Below are positions 20,931 through 32,356 of a stretch of DNA of 64,000 bases, in pieces. Each line of letters opens with the position of its first letter. Positions within the stretch are counted from its first letter, which is position 1. The DNA comes from Diphasiastrum complanatum. Lineage: Eukaryota; Streptophyta; Lycopodiopsida; Lycopodiales; Lycopodiaceae. The stretch is from assembly GCA_029204225.1 (NCBI GenBank), contig CM055104.1:20739761-20803760 (forward strand). The letters are read 5' to 3'. The notes under the pieces were generated by a model that worked only from the letters and a program-made list of their open reading frames with translations, ran no database searches and was not told the DNA's origin. Made by a program: the position numbers and the translations under genes.

Positions 20931-23900
20931 CCTCATCAAGGACCACACCATTTTCTTGGAATGTGTGAGGCCTAAATGCTCTTGTCAGGCGTACCTGCTT
21001 GGCACTAGGGTTAACTTTGTAAAACCTTGGAGAATTAAAAAACAATTAATCTTCAATACAACCTCTACTTAAACAAACTACTAAAGTTTATTTGAGAGAA
21101 AAAAAAAAGGGCTTAAAGGAAAGAAAAATATTTCGCTGAACTAGAAGCAATAACCTTAATAAGCACTAGATCAAGAACTCAACAAACTTTCAATGGAACA
21201 AACAAAAAATCATGTAAAGAAGATGGAAAATCAAAACATAACAAAATAGTAGAAAATCAACTAAGAAGTTACCATGAAATAACAAGAACTTCATTATCAT
21301 GACATAAAGGAAGAGTTGTTAGTTCTGATTAGTAAAAGATTAGATTACCATACACACCCTCCTGAATATATGCAAAGAAGAATATACAATTGGGCCCACT
21401 ACTTGGACAAAAGTTTATTAAGAATTTGTATGTCCACTAAAATGACAAAAAATATTATATTCATGAGATTGGAATGTATCTAAGTTCATATATTTAATTT
21501 GAAAAGTCAATGATGCCATCAGGTAAAGCCTAGTAAAAATATACATACAACAACAAAAAAAATGTTAGAAGATATATATCCGAGTTTTGAAAGAATCTAG
21601 ATTCTCTTTTGTGGACCCAATATTGCTTGGAAGCAAAAGACAATCCACAATAAGAATTCTTAACATAAAATAGAGTAAAAAGCAAGACCATAATACATAA
21701 ACAATAGTTACCAATATAAAATAGAAAATACTAGAAAAAAATCAGTGCATGATGATAGTCAAGGTCTCAAAATCTCTTAGAAATATGTCGAACATGTAAT
21801 TCCGTATACTAGATTCAAGTCATAAATTGAAATTCAAAGGCAACTTAGACTTGACAGTAAATCATCATAACTACTATATTTATGGCCAAAAGAAATAGGG
21901 AGGACCCACCTACCTATAATGTTTTACCTTTTAACCCAATAACTATCCACTACTATTGAAGTTTGGCATGTAGATTTTATCCTTAATATTAATCATTGAT
22001 ATCTATTTTTCGACCTTGGCTTTTCTCCATTTCTTTCACAATATTGATATGGGCATTAAAATTCAGAACACTTCAATACTAAGGTAGTTGCCTATCCAAT
22101 TGTTATTGTATCCGTTGACGTGGATCATACTTAACAAGAACATTTTCAATATGCTATTATAAATGATTATGTGGTATTGTTGAAGCTTCATACGCAGGTT
22201 GTTCATCCATCGATCCATTGCAAGTTGTTTTCCCTCAAAATTTCGAGTTGTTGTCATCACTTTCTGCTCATTCATATAATTGACTTGACTTTGATTCTAA
22301 TTGAAAGTTGTAGCAATTAGCAACGGTATTAATACAAGGATTCTAGTGGCAACATGTTTTTGTAAGATATTGACCAAGGCGGATTAAAAATGGCATCATC
22401 ATGTCAAGCATTTCCTCCCAATCTAGATTTTATTGCAGCTATTGCCATGTCTGTTTAAAACTAATGATTAAAAATTCTAGCAAAGCTCTTGAAAAAACCA
22501 CCACAATTGATAGGAAAAAGATGCTTTGATATCAAAATTGTCATATGCCAATCATGGGATCACAACATTTCATCAATATATAAAGATCAATCATCAAGGT
22601 CATAGCAAGAAACCAAGAAAATAGTAAAAAGTCAAAAAAAACTAAACAAATTGTAAAAAGCTTCACCAAAATAAGCAAAGCAAATATAGAAGATGTCTCC
22701 ATAAAATGATCATTCATTACATTAAAATCTTAAGCTAGAGCATGATCAAGCTCTCATGTGAAGGTAGGCACATGAATCATCAAAGATTAAAGGCGTAACT
22801 CTCAAAAAAAAAAAAAGCTTCCAAATCTCATAAGAGAAAGTTCATAATTAGTGAATGTAGAATCGTCTACAAATTTCAAAAGACCACAACTATTTATAGT
22901 GGGCATTTGCCTCTAATATAAGTATGATACCTTATTAAGCTAAATTGGATCTTCCAACTATCATTACACAAATCCTATCATTAACCCAAATAGCATAGGT
23001 GCCTCAGCCCTTTTAGTGATTATCCTTTTGAACTAGTCCTAATCTAACTTAGTCATAGCTATATTTAAAATTGTTTATTATTAGCACATGGGCTAATTGC
23101 ATGTAGCACATAACATCACTTTAGTGATCAAAAGCAAGATCTATCACGTGTGATAGAAGCAACCCACTATAAGAAATATGGCAAAATTAAAATCACAAAA
23201 TTCACAATGCTTAAGTATCAATGCTAGCTTATTTAAACAAAACAAGATATCTATATTGAAGCCAACTCTTATGTTTTTATTGTTCCGTGGATTTGTCTTA
23301 AGCTTTAAACTTAAAAGTACCCATGTTTTTTAGCTTTTTAAAGATCGCATTTGTATATTACACGATGTATGGATGACAAAATGACAAAAAAATTCAAAAA
23401 TAGAGTTCCAAATCTTTTTCCATCCAATAATATGCTCATATCAAGTGACCAAATGTAATGCCAACTAGGGGCCCAAATGCCCAAAGCATTGGCTATAACG
23501 TCAAACAAAAAACCAAGGGTCCACAATTAAAGCATTGTGCATAATTGACCCATAACTAGGTCACAGCTCTTGTTCAACTCTTGTTCAACCTTGGTGGAGT
23601 TTCCTTCAATTGGGCACCGTAACTTTGGGCCCTTATAATGATGGGCTTGAACTTAGGCATTTGGGTCCTAGCTATACTTATAGAGCTAAATGTCCTCGTG
23701 ATTCAATCTCAAAATCCTTCCAACCCCATTTAACTCTTGACAAATTTAGTAGAGACAAACAAAAATTATTCAAAAATTTGACAACCATAATCTGTTGTTT
23801 CCTTGGTTAGTCAAAAAACAAATGAAAGATATTAGCTATTAGGAATACTAAATAAACTATACACGTAATTTGCTTTGCTAGATTTTTCAATCATGCAAAG

Positions 23901-24340
23901 CATTTAATATGTTACATTGAACAACCCCTCTACATCTACACTCTATGGTTATGGGACTAATCCGTGCACCTGGAAGATGTTCTGATAGATCTTTAAGTCT
24001 ACTGAGTCGTACCTAGTTGCACATCATGCAAGGTACCGTGTCGTTTAACACATACATAATGGGCAATTACTGGTCACTAAAGCAAGTTTTTTTTATTATC
24101 AAGTTTCGACGTTCCGGAACGCTATGCTTCGGTACGTCATTCTGATGCAACTTAGAATCCAAGCCAAATAAATGCTTAAACAACCTAAGGTACATGAAAA
24201 CAAAGTCCAGTCTTTCTTATCCCTATTTATTGATACATTATTCACAATATCATACTAAGATATACTAGAGTATACATGCTGAATTTGTCTACTTAATATA
24301 GACAACTCTATCTTTTCCAAATGCTTTTTTTACCACTAGA
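20931..24340. other. Unassigned AT-rich intergenic sequence
   Basis: About 3.4 kb with only short frames on both strands and no recognisable domain, LTR end, long microsatellite or tandem repeat. A TTCCGGAACG palindrome-containing motif occurs near 24111. Confidence 0.5.
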
Positions 24341-24344
24341 AAGA

Positions 24345-25052
24345 TTGAAAAGGAAAGCTGTTTGAAATTTGTGAGAATCAAAAGCATTCTCTCAAGCTAT
24401 ATGGTGATCTTCCAGGCTGCTATCTAGATTTTCCTTCTTGTCCAATGAGCGCAAATCTTCTAGAGAAACCTACACTCACCTTCAGTATCTGCAGAAAAAG
24501 GAGCTCACTCCAATTCAACGAGTTCATACCATTCAGTTTAAGACCAAAAGCTGCAAATTTCCATAATTTGAAGGAGAAAAAGAGACAAGATCCCAAGAAA
24601 ACCATTCATCAGTTTCAGGGCTAAAACTATTTTCAACCACTCTCAAAATAAGCGTCTCAAGAACTCATAATTAGTATGTTGTTTTTTGGACATGGTAATA
24701 AGATCCTCTTGGTTTCCTACCGACAATCCCTGGCGCCCGGGCTATCGGAAAGCGGTCCGCGTGAGGAGAATTGCCGAGTCTGAGACAACCAATCCTTACG
24801 GGCAATTTCACCCTAGCTACCAACAATATAAAACCTTGCATGTGAATGTAATGAGAAATGTCCGCATGTGATGATTTTGATGTAAATAGAATTCCAACAA
24901 AAAAATTCACCACTAAGAAAATTGGAACAGAAAAGAAATTTGAGATTTTTTTGGAATCAAACATGTTCCGAAGCTATATAGTTGGTAATCTTCTGAGCTC
25001 TACCTACATTTTCCAATGAGCACAAGGCGTACATAGAAACCTACAGTCTAGA
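24345..25052. repeat. Possible pair of diverged 140-bp repeats
   Basis: Segments 24345-24485 and 24911-25052 share ordered blocks: GAATCAAA(A)..., AGCTATAT.GT, GATCTTCC/AATCTTCT, TTTTCC...CCAATGAGC and AGAAACCTACA. They lie in the same orientation 565 bp apart, downstream of the SOSS-B-like gene. The similarity is weak and interrupted, so chance or simple AT bias is not excluded. Confidence 0.35.
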
Positions 25053-25115
25053 CAATATACAAGGCTTCTCAGGGAATCAAAGTGTAAGCAAATTTTTCCT
25101 CTCACGTGGGAGTGG

Positions 25116-25589
25116 TCAATGAGCTGCCCTGGGGTTTCCTAGGAACCCTCCTGTAGCAGGAAGAAGTCCAGGTGAGGATGGCTGAGCCTGAGGCAGAGGT
25201 ATCCAAACCTTAGGATCTGCAGGATCTTGCACCCATTGCAACAGGCTGAGATTGGGAGCTTCAACAAAAACCATACTGAATTCACCGACCTTCTCGATTA
25301 ACCCCTTCTTACCTGCCCGCAGCACCAAATTGGTTTTGTGAAAGGAAAATATGCCATTGGTGAGGCGTACGATGTCGCCAGGCTGAAATGCATCGCACTC
25401 GCTTCCCCATAGCTGAAAGTTCACAGCTGCCGATGCGTCGGCCACAGTTGCCACAGACATGAGGAGATTGCCCTCCCGAGTGGGAGGGCTTTTCTCTAAG
25501 ATGATGAAGGTTGTGTTAACGTTTGTCAACACGGAGGGACGTAGATCGCGAATTCTGACGGTCGGAGGGTTTTGTGGCACTTGCTGCAT
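25116..25589 (-). CDS. SOSS complex subunit B-like single-stranded DNA-binding protein
   Basis: The 157-residue product is an OB-fold protein of the SOSS-B (NABP/hSSB) family. In animals these proteins bind single-stranded DNA in the nucleus and support double-strand break repair; plant homologues are conserved but less studied. Visible family features are the N-terminal strand RIRDLRPSVLTNVNTTFIIL (residues 12-31), V-A-D-A-S-A-A-V-N-F-Q-L-W-G (50-62), GDIVRLTNGIFSFHKTNLVL (71-90) and VGEFSMVFVEAPN (101-113), followed by a short Pro-rich tail. I chose the ATG at 25589 because homology begins near residue 10; an in-frame upstream ATG (25685) only adds residues encoded by a CT-rich duplicated leader. 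The whole domain lies in one exon. It is intact and probably functional, but an intronless retrocopy is possible. Confidence 0.88.
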   Translation of the reverse strand: MQQVPQNPPTVRIRDLRPSVLTNVNTTFIILEKSPPTREGNLLMSVATVADASAAVNFQLWGSECDAFQPGDIVRLTNGIFSFHKTNLVLRAGKKGLIEKVGEFSMVFVEAPNLSLLQWVQDPADPKVWIPLPQAQPSSPGLLPATGGFLGNPRAAH

Positions 25590-25668
25590 CTCTCTCTCTC
25601 TCTCAACTCTCGCTGACGGTTGGAGGGTTTTGTGATACTTGCTGAATCTCAATCTCTGTCTCTCTCTC
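25557..25668 (-). repeat. Local duplication around the SOSS-B start codon
   Basis: The stretch GACGGT.GGAGGGTTTTGTG..ACTTGCTG.ATCTC occurs at 25557-25600 and again at 25613-25660. The second copy lies immediately upstream of the first on the coding strand. The copy nearer the gene contains the chosen ATG; the other has a diverged non-ATG in that place. CT tracts lie between and beyond the copies, suggesting slippage or unequal exchange. Confidence 0.8.
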
Positions 25669-25689
25669 CAACACTCACAACTCACATTA

Positions 25690-26340
25690 TCGCTATTTTC
25701 TCTCTATAAACCCTTAGAAAACCCTAACCCTAAATAATTAAAAAAATCCCTCTTCAGGCAACACACTTATCTCTCTCTCTCTCCCCCATAGCAAATATAC
25801 GTTCTCTCTCCTTCCAAAAGTTTCTGCATGTTTCCTCTCTCTAAAAGTTTATACAGCCACGTGCCTTTCAGCCACATTTCATAATATTTCAAATGACGTT
25901 TTAGGGCACGCATGGCCTAATAAAAATGCAAGAACCATTTTTTCTCCGTCACAGCCAACATTCTCTCTCCATTGATCACTATCTCTTATCCCAAAACTTT
26001 AAAAACCCTAAAAATTTGAAAAACCCTCTCTCTCTCATTTCTCTCTCTTGCAATGCATCTAAGATTTTCTACCTTATCTCTCTCTAGAAATTTCTATTTC
26101 TAAAAGTTTTTAAAAGCAAATGCTCTTTCTAAAATCAACATGTGAGATATTCAAACCACTTCAACTGACATTCCCTCTCTCGCACCTTGATGTATTGCTA
26201 TTTCTACTCCCAAAATCGTAATTTTAACAAAACCCTAGATTTTCGTGATTTTCATTTTGAAGATTGCACTAACTAATTTTAGGCTTTTGAGACTTTGAAC
26301 AACAACAATATTTATAATCTTTCAATCAAAAATGTGTTTT
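25690..26340. other. CT-rich upstream region of the SOSS-B-like gene
   Basis: This stretch upstream of the minus-strand gene is studded with short TC runs (for example 25771-25783, 25803-25810, 26025-26050) and AAACCCTA motifs (25715-25735, 25997-26010, 26230-26238). Such telobox-like AAACCCTA motifs occur in many plant promoters. I see no TATA box I would defend. Confidence 0.5.
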
Positions 26341-26449
<109 letters not shown>

Positions 26450-26613
26450 ACACTCTTCTCAAACATTCTTGAACTTTCTAGAATGTCAACCATTTAAGCA
26501 AGTTTTCACCTCAAAATACGGCCAACTATAAGTCACTAAGATTTTAGGGCACACATAGCGAAATGGAAAGGCAAGAGTCCGTTTTTTTCCACAACATGGT
26601 ACATTTTCACTCA

Positions 26614-26616
<3 letters not shown>

Positions 26617-26663
<47 letters not shown>
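26617..26663. repeat. (GA)n microsatellite
   Basis: An uninterrupted GA tract of about 47 bp. Confidence 0.97.
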
Positions 26664-26666
<3 letters not shown>

Positions 26667-28080
26667 TCACCATTGATAGACCACGCATTTTGAGGAATTA
26701 TATTGGTCCACATATTTTAGGCTTAGTCAACAAGTGTTATTTATAAACATGTGCACTTTTAGTTTATGCCATAATCAATGTTTTGTTTTAACTAAAAGGT
26801 TATAAATATCGTGGCCATTTCAAATCTTTCAAAAGATGTGTAAATGCGACTTCAAAAATGAAAAGCGTGAAGAGTGAGGGTTTCTATGAAATTAGGATTT
26901 CAGAGAGGAGAAATAGCTATAGTGAGGTGCCAGAGAGCCACAACATTCACCAAAGCGATTGATTTGTGGGAAAAGATGTGGATGTCCTTTGTGACAAGTG
27001 CAGTTTGTAGTTACAGTGTAATCCCATTTTATAATGGTGAGACTAGTATTTTTAAAAAGATCAATCAAAAAATCAAAATCTTTCAAAGAGCATCTAAAAT
27101 TGAGGATCTCACCATTTCTGGTAAAATGTGTTGGTCTAGCTAGTGATGTTTGTCGTAGTTAAAAAGATTGATCTACAAATCAAAATCGTTTAAATAACAT
27201 TCAAAATTGATTATCTCACCATTAGCTAGTAATGTTTGTCGCAATTTACATAATTAAGAGTAGTCGCCACTACTTTAGCTTCACATCCATCATCTAAGTC
27301 GAAGTTTGGCATCTAGTTTTCACAATGATATGAATAAGGGAATGAAACCATTCTATATTTTGAATGGAAAAAGATGAGAAGACAATCAAGTACATAAACG
27401 AGGACCAAAGGCATTTGCCCACAAAGCATAAACACCCCATGTGAGGCCCTATGTATGTCAAAAGATAAATGTGCAAACTCTTATTGTACCTCCAGATGAT
27501 AATTTCTAAGCCCCACTTTTAAGGACCCATCAAAGCATATTGTCTACAAGCAACTAATATTGTTGTAGAAGCAAAGCATGATTAATGGCCATACTCAAAC
27601 CAGCAAAACTCATTTGATAATATGATATGATTGAAAACCAGCAAGACCTTTGTTGCAAACTAAAGTATTTAAAAAGGCAACCAATAATTTGCTAGAATGT
27701 TGCTAGGTAAAAGGCAAATATGTAAGAACCCATTGCACTTAGCTAGCAAGCTAGCATGAAATAATACAAAGTGCTCTCCCATATACATGTCTCATGTCCT
27801 ACTTCAATAGTTATCTAATAACCTAGAGGGTGGCAATCCAAGCAATCATGCAAGAGTGTGAAAGACAATCATGGGGGTCTCTACTTATGAAAAATGACTG
27901 GCTTTGATTAACTTGCATTTGTGGATGTTATGTACCGTACTGGGAGACCTGAGGTGACAACTTTAACAAGAGACTAGTTGAAGTTGTCAACATTTTTAGT
28001 GTCATATGTCAATATGTGCAACTTCCTTGTGGTGTTGTCTAGGCATGCATTGTGCTTAGTTGTGGGACCTAACTATTTTA
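26664..28080. other. Unassigned intergenic sequence
   Basis: No ORF with a recognisable domain. A short duplicated phrase (GATCAATCAAAAAATCAAAATC / GATTGATCTACAAATCAAAATC near 27055-27190, and TAGCTAGTGATGTTTGTCG / TAGCTAGTAATGTTTGTCG) hints at a small degenerate repeat around 27040-27245. Confidence 0.45.
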
Positions 28081-28086
28081 TGTATA

Positions 28087-28229
28087 TAGAAATAGTTTAT
28101 TTCGTTGTGCACGATAAGTTTTGATTCTTGTCGTTCGAATTCTTTTTATTCGATTCTATTCGATTCTATTCGACCTATCTTTTCACACAGAGCGTTGATT
28201 CTTCAAGGCCTAAATACTATATCAGAGCG
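28087..28229 (+). mobile_element. Truncated copia 5' LTR end and decayed primer site
   Basis: 28087-28192 matches the last 120 bp of the LTR at 38530-38632 (AGTTTATT..., GCACGATAAGTTTT, TGTCGTTCGAATTC, CTATCTTTTCACACA). The next 30 bp are altered, leaving TATCAGAGC (28221-28229) of the initiator-Met primer site. The rest of the LTR upstream is missing. Confidence 0.75.
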
Positions 28230-28358
28230 CAAGCTCTAATACTCGATATCTTTCGTGATATCAAATTATTCTTCAGTTCGAATCAATTGGTTTCGGTATC
28301 AGAGAATTGATTTCCATAGCACGGTATCTCTCTTAACGTCGATAGACTAAAGTTCCAG

Positions 28359-29294
28359 ATGGATTCTCAAAGTAACGCCAGTCTTATCGCAGACAAGCTA
28401 AATGGATCCAATTATCATTTATGGAAATTTAAGATGAAGACCTTGCTAATTGCCAACGAGTTGTGGGATGTTGTTACAGGTATTGAAGTGAAGCCTGAAG
28501 ACGACACAGAAGACTCGAAATGAAAATCAAAGGATGGTAAAGCTTTGCGCTTATTATCCTCAATATATCATATACTCAAATTGGCCACATAGCTGAAGCC
28601 AAAACTTCGAAAGAAGTTTGGGACATCCTGAGCTCACTATATGATGTGAGAGACGTAAATACCAAGTTACATCTTCGAAGGAAATTATTCACACTCAAGA
28701 TGTCGAATAATGATTCTCTTTAGAATCATATTAACCAGTTTAAGAATCTCTTGCAACAGATGGCCGCTGTCGGATCAATCATAGATGATCAAGATGGAAT
28801 TATGACATTGCTTTCAAGCTTGCCCTCTACATATGAGAACTAGGTGATGATCACGACACACTCAAATTTAACTCATATCAGAGTTATCACTATGTTGCTA
28901 CAAGAAGATAATCGAAGAAGTCAAGACACTTCGTCTACCTCTTCGTCTCATGCTCTATATGTCAACAAGGGCTCAAAACGACACAAGCAGAAAGGATCCA
29001 AACAATCTGCATCGAATCAAAAACCGACTCAATGTCAAGAACAATCATCGAATCCACATTCGTTGACAAAAAAGATGTTTTGCAGGTATTGCAAGCGCAA
29101 TAACCATGAGATCCAAGATTGTTGAATTCTCAAAGCGAAGAATGTAGCCAAGCAACCTGATCAACAAGCAAATACAGTTACAGCATCTCCTGAAGTCGAA
29201 ATGGACGAAGGCGCTTTTATGGTCAAAGACAAAAACATGAATTCGGATGATTTGTGATTTCTGGATTCCGGAGCTACTCAACATATGACCAATC
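28359..29294 (+). pseudogene. Ty1/copia gag to start of protease
   Basis: From the ATG at 28359 the product follows copia gag (KLNGSNYHLWKFKMKTLL, W-D-V-V-T-G). A TGA at about 28521, a frame shift near 28540 and two further stops break it. Frame 28844-29125 ends with a zinc knuckle (C-R-Y-C-x4-H-x4-C, CX2CX4HX4C). The protease signature FLDSGATQHMTN follows at 29260-29293. At 29294 it is cut after GACCAATC by a minus-strand LTR of the same family. Confidence 0.9.
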
Positions 29295-30266
29295 TGTTGG
29301 AAAGAGGTGTGTAGAAGATAGGTCAAAAAGAATTGAATGAAAAGAGTTCGAAGAACAAGAAATAAAATTTTTTTATCGTGCGCAGCGAAATAAACTATCT
29401 TCCTCTTTCTCTATGCATGACTACGCCTATCAATTTCGAACAAAACAATGGTGATAGAAATCACACTCGGTCTTATAGTAACTAACTTTGAAATCGTCAG
29501 TACTACAATGATTATGTAGCCAAACATTTAAGCATTGAATTATTAGAAAAATAATCTTTTGCGAAGGATTATAGAAATGCATACATTCTGAGGCCTGAAT
29601 GCAATAAAAAGATAGTATTAATTCAGTATGAAACGAAACAAATGTAAATGAGTACAATAAGTTTGTGGATCGAAGCCGCGTACTCTAAGCTATCTCTAAA
29701 CGACTAAATAAAAGTCTGAATTAAGCAAAATGCTAATAAGTCGTGAGCGCAATAGCAATCTCTAATCAACTCTAAAGAAGTGAGCTAGAATGCTCAAGAG
29801 TGTTCAAGCTCGCAAGCTTGAGAGAGAGCTAACTATTCAATACTTGTTCTTCTCTTGATTGCAACAACGTTTGATGTAATATAGAAATATGAGCAGCTAT
29901 TTCTACTAAGCAAATGCAGCAATGTCCAATAGTAGGACAATAAATTTGGTCGTTAATCATAATGGATGGTGAGCTGGCATCCATCCAAAATGTGCTGGCA
30001 TCCATCCAGGAAATTCTATAGCTTCAATTAAGGCGAACAATAAATTGTCTTGCGAAAAATGCGATGGTTTTCGCTAAAGGCATTCCCTTAATATTTAAGA
30101 CATCTGGCATTTTGCAAAAAAGTTGAAGTGAGAGAAAATCCTGAAAGGCAAAAATCTCGAAAATGCCCACACTGTAAACTGTTTTTGAGTAGTTATGCAG
30201 ACTGTGTAAAAATACGAAAAAATCTGCAGGTCTTAATAAAAGTTGGATGAAGATTAAAATCCAACA
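29295..30266 (-). mobile_element. Copia LTR, minus orientation
   Basis: The LTR starts (minus strand) TGTTGGATTTTAATC at 30266 and ends CCTCTTTCCAACA at 29295, 972 bp. It is the counterpart of the plus LTR at 37593-38638. A polypurine tract AAGGGGGAG adjoins it on the pol side (30267-30276), marking it as a 3' LTR. The outer flank is the copia protease relic, so this element inserted into another copy of its own family. Confidence 0.9.
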
Positions 30267-30273
30267 CTCCCCC

Positions 30274-32116
30274 TTAATCTGAATCCGTGAATGTCTTGAC
30301 CTTTAAACTTAATTCTGCACAAAACTTCATGTGTGCATCCAAGCTTAATGCTTTAGTAAAAATATCTACTGTAGCGTTCGATAGTATTGCAATCTGACCT
30401 TTTGTCAAGAACTTTGCTTCTGACATAGTGATACTTGAGTTCAATGTACTTACTCCTAGAATGAAATCTAGGGCTGGTTGACAAGGCAATGACACTTTGA
30501 TTATCACAAAATATTAATGTCGGAGCATATTGATTCAAACTGATATCTGAAGTAAGTTTCTCAACCAAATTGCTTCTTTTGTAGCTTGTGAGGCTACGAT
30601 ATACTCTGATTCTGTAGAAGATAGAACTATCAAAGACTGATTGTGATTGTTCCAAGAAATAGAACCATTGTTGAGGAATAATACAAATCCAAAAGTGGAT
30701 TTACAAGTGTCTACATATCTTGCCCAACTTGCATCTGTGAAACCAATGAGTAAATTGAGTTTGTCGTTGTCGACTGCTCCATAACAAATGCAAAAGTCAT
30801 AGTAGCTCGAAGATATCTCATGACTCTAATAAGAGCCTTACAATGTGTCATACCAGGGTTAGTCATAAATTGACTGAAGGAGCTAACTACAAAAGCTATG
30901 TCTAGCCTGGTACAAATCATTGCGTACATAAGAGATCCTATTATCGAATGATAGGGATACTCATGCATCTGCTCCTTCTCTTCAATTGTTTGGGGACACT
31001 GGTCCTTTGACAATTTGAGACCGGTTCCATTGGTGAGAGAGCTAACTTGCAATTAACTAGATTATATCTGACTAACATATTGTAGATGCACCTCTGTTGA
31101 GTGATGTAGACTCAACTTTTGATTTCTGTCTCTATGGATTTAAATACCAAAGCAGAAATGAGCTTCGCCCAGATCGGTCATGTCAAGTTCAGATAGCATG
31201 TCTTGCCTTCTTTTATCAGATAACATTGTCAAAGAGCAATGTGTCGTCCACGTATAAAGTGATAATGATAATAGACTGCTGCATTGTCTTGAAGTAAACA
31301 TTCGAATCTGAAGAGCTTGTAATGTAGCCGTGATCAATAAGGAAAGAATTGATCCTTTGAAACCATGCTCGAGTAGATTGCTTCAAGCCGTAAAGTGCCT
31401 TATGGAGTTTGCATACATGATTGTGTTTAACTTCGATAATATAACCTTCGGGTTGCACCATGTAAATGTCTTCTTCGATAACTCCATTGAGATATGTTGT
31501 CTATACATCCATTTGATGTATTTCCAAATCTGCTGCAACAACAAACGATAATAAAAGTCGAATAGAAGAATGTTTGACTACTGGACTGAAGGTCTCAGTG
31601 TAATCGACGTTGTATACTTGAGAAAATCCTCTGGTGACAAGTCGAGCTTTTCTTTTGTCGATGCTTCCGTCTGCTTTGTACTTGACTTTGAAAATCCATT
31701 TGCAATCAATTACGTTTCTGCTAGCAAGTAATTCGACAATCCTCCATGTTTGGTTCTTGATAAGAGATGAATACTCTTTATCCATAGCGTCTTTCTAGAG
31801 ATCGGAATCGGACTGACTGAGTGCCTCTTTGATGAGTGACAGTCGTCGGCTCGTGAACAAGGTAAGCTGCAAACTCATCGATATACCTGATAAGTGATCT
31901 GCTAGTCCTTGATGATCTTCTAGGGAATAGAGGAAGTTGATCATTTTCATCATACTGTAGTTGCTGAATTGCAACATCATCATCTTCGGATTTGTCGTTG
32001 ATATGTTGTTCGTCTAAATTTGGATGAGCTTAGACCTTCAATGGGAATAGTCGATTGAGTAACATCGAAGTTCAATATGTCGGATGAGTCAGACAAGTCG
32101 GCTATATGGGCTTTGC
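30274..32116 (-). pseudogene. Copia RT and RNase H, minus strand
   Basis: The minus strand carries the integrase-RT linker (31795-32116), RT (31216-31785: NQTWRIVELLASR, W-I-F-K-V-K-Y-K, RLVTRGFSQVYNVDY, then YVDDTLLF) and RNase H (30353-30655, 30711-31052). Stops and frameshifts break it at about 31500, 31205, 31052 and 30660. At 32116 the pol sequence begins exactly at GCAAAGCC, directly after the end of an unrelated LTR. Collinear plus-strand sequence lies at 35738-37590. Confidence 0.92.
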
Positions 32117-32356
32117 TGACAAAATTTTACAGTAAATTCAATCCCCATCAATCCTAAAAGTGATGGAGAATGCACAAATCAAAGATCTAGATCCAAACTA
32201 TGAGCTAGAATCAAGACTAGTTACCAAAACTAGCTAATTTGGCATTTAACTCCACAATAGGCATATAGATTTGATCAAATACACTAAAGTAAAGTGCAGC
32301 AAGCTTCTCAGACCTGTAAACAACTTTAGTACCTTCCAAAGCAAGCAATTAATGCA
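32117..32356 (-). mobile_element. 3' part of a second LTR family, minus orientation
   Basis: This is the inverse of 34339-34578, the last 240 bp of the 698-bp LTR, and has the same length. Its terminal CA abuts GCAAA of the copia pol. The inner edge at 32356 is a breakpoint rather than a natural end, since the sequence switches to plus-strand copia protease. Confidence 0.9.

Noticed and set aside
24671-24964. 97-codon minus-strand ORF near the SOSS-B-like gene
   Set aside because: No domain; composition and position are compatible with non-coding downstream sequence.
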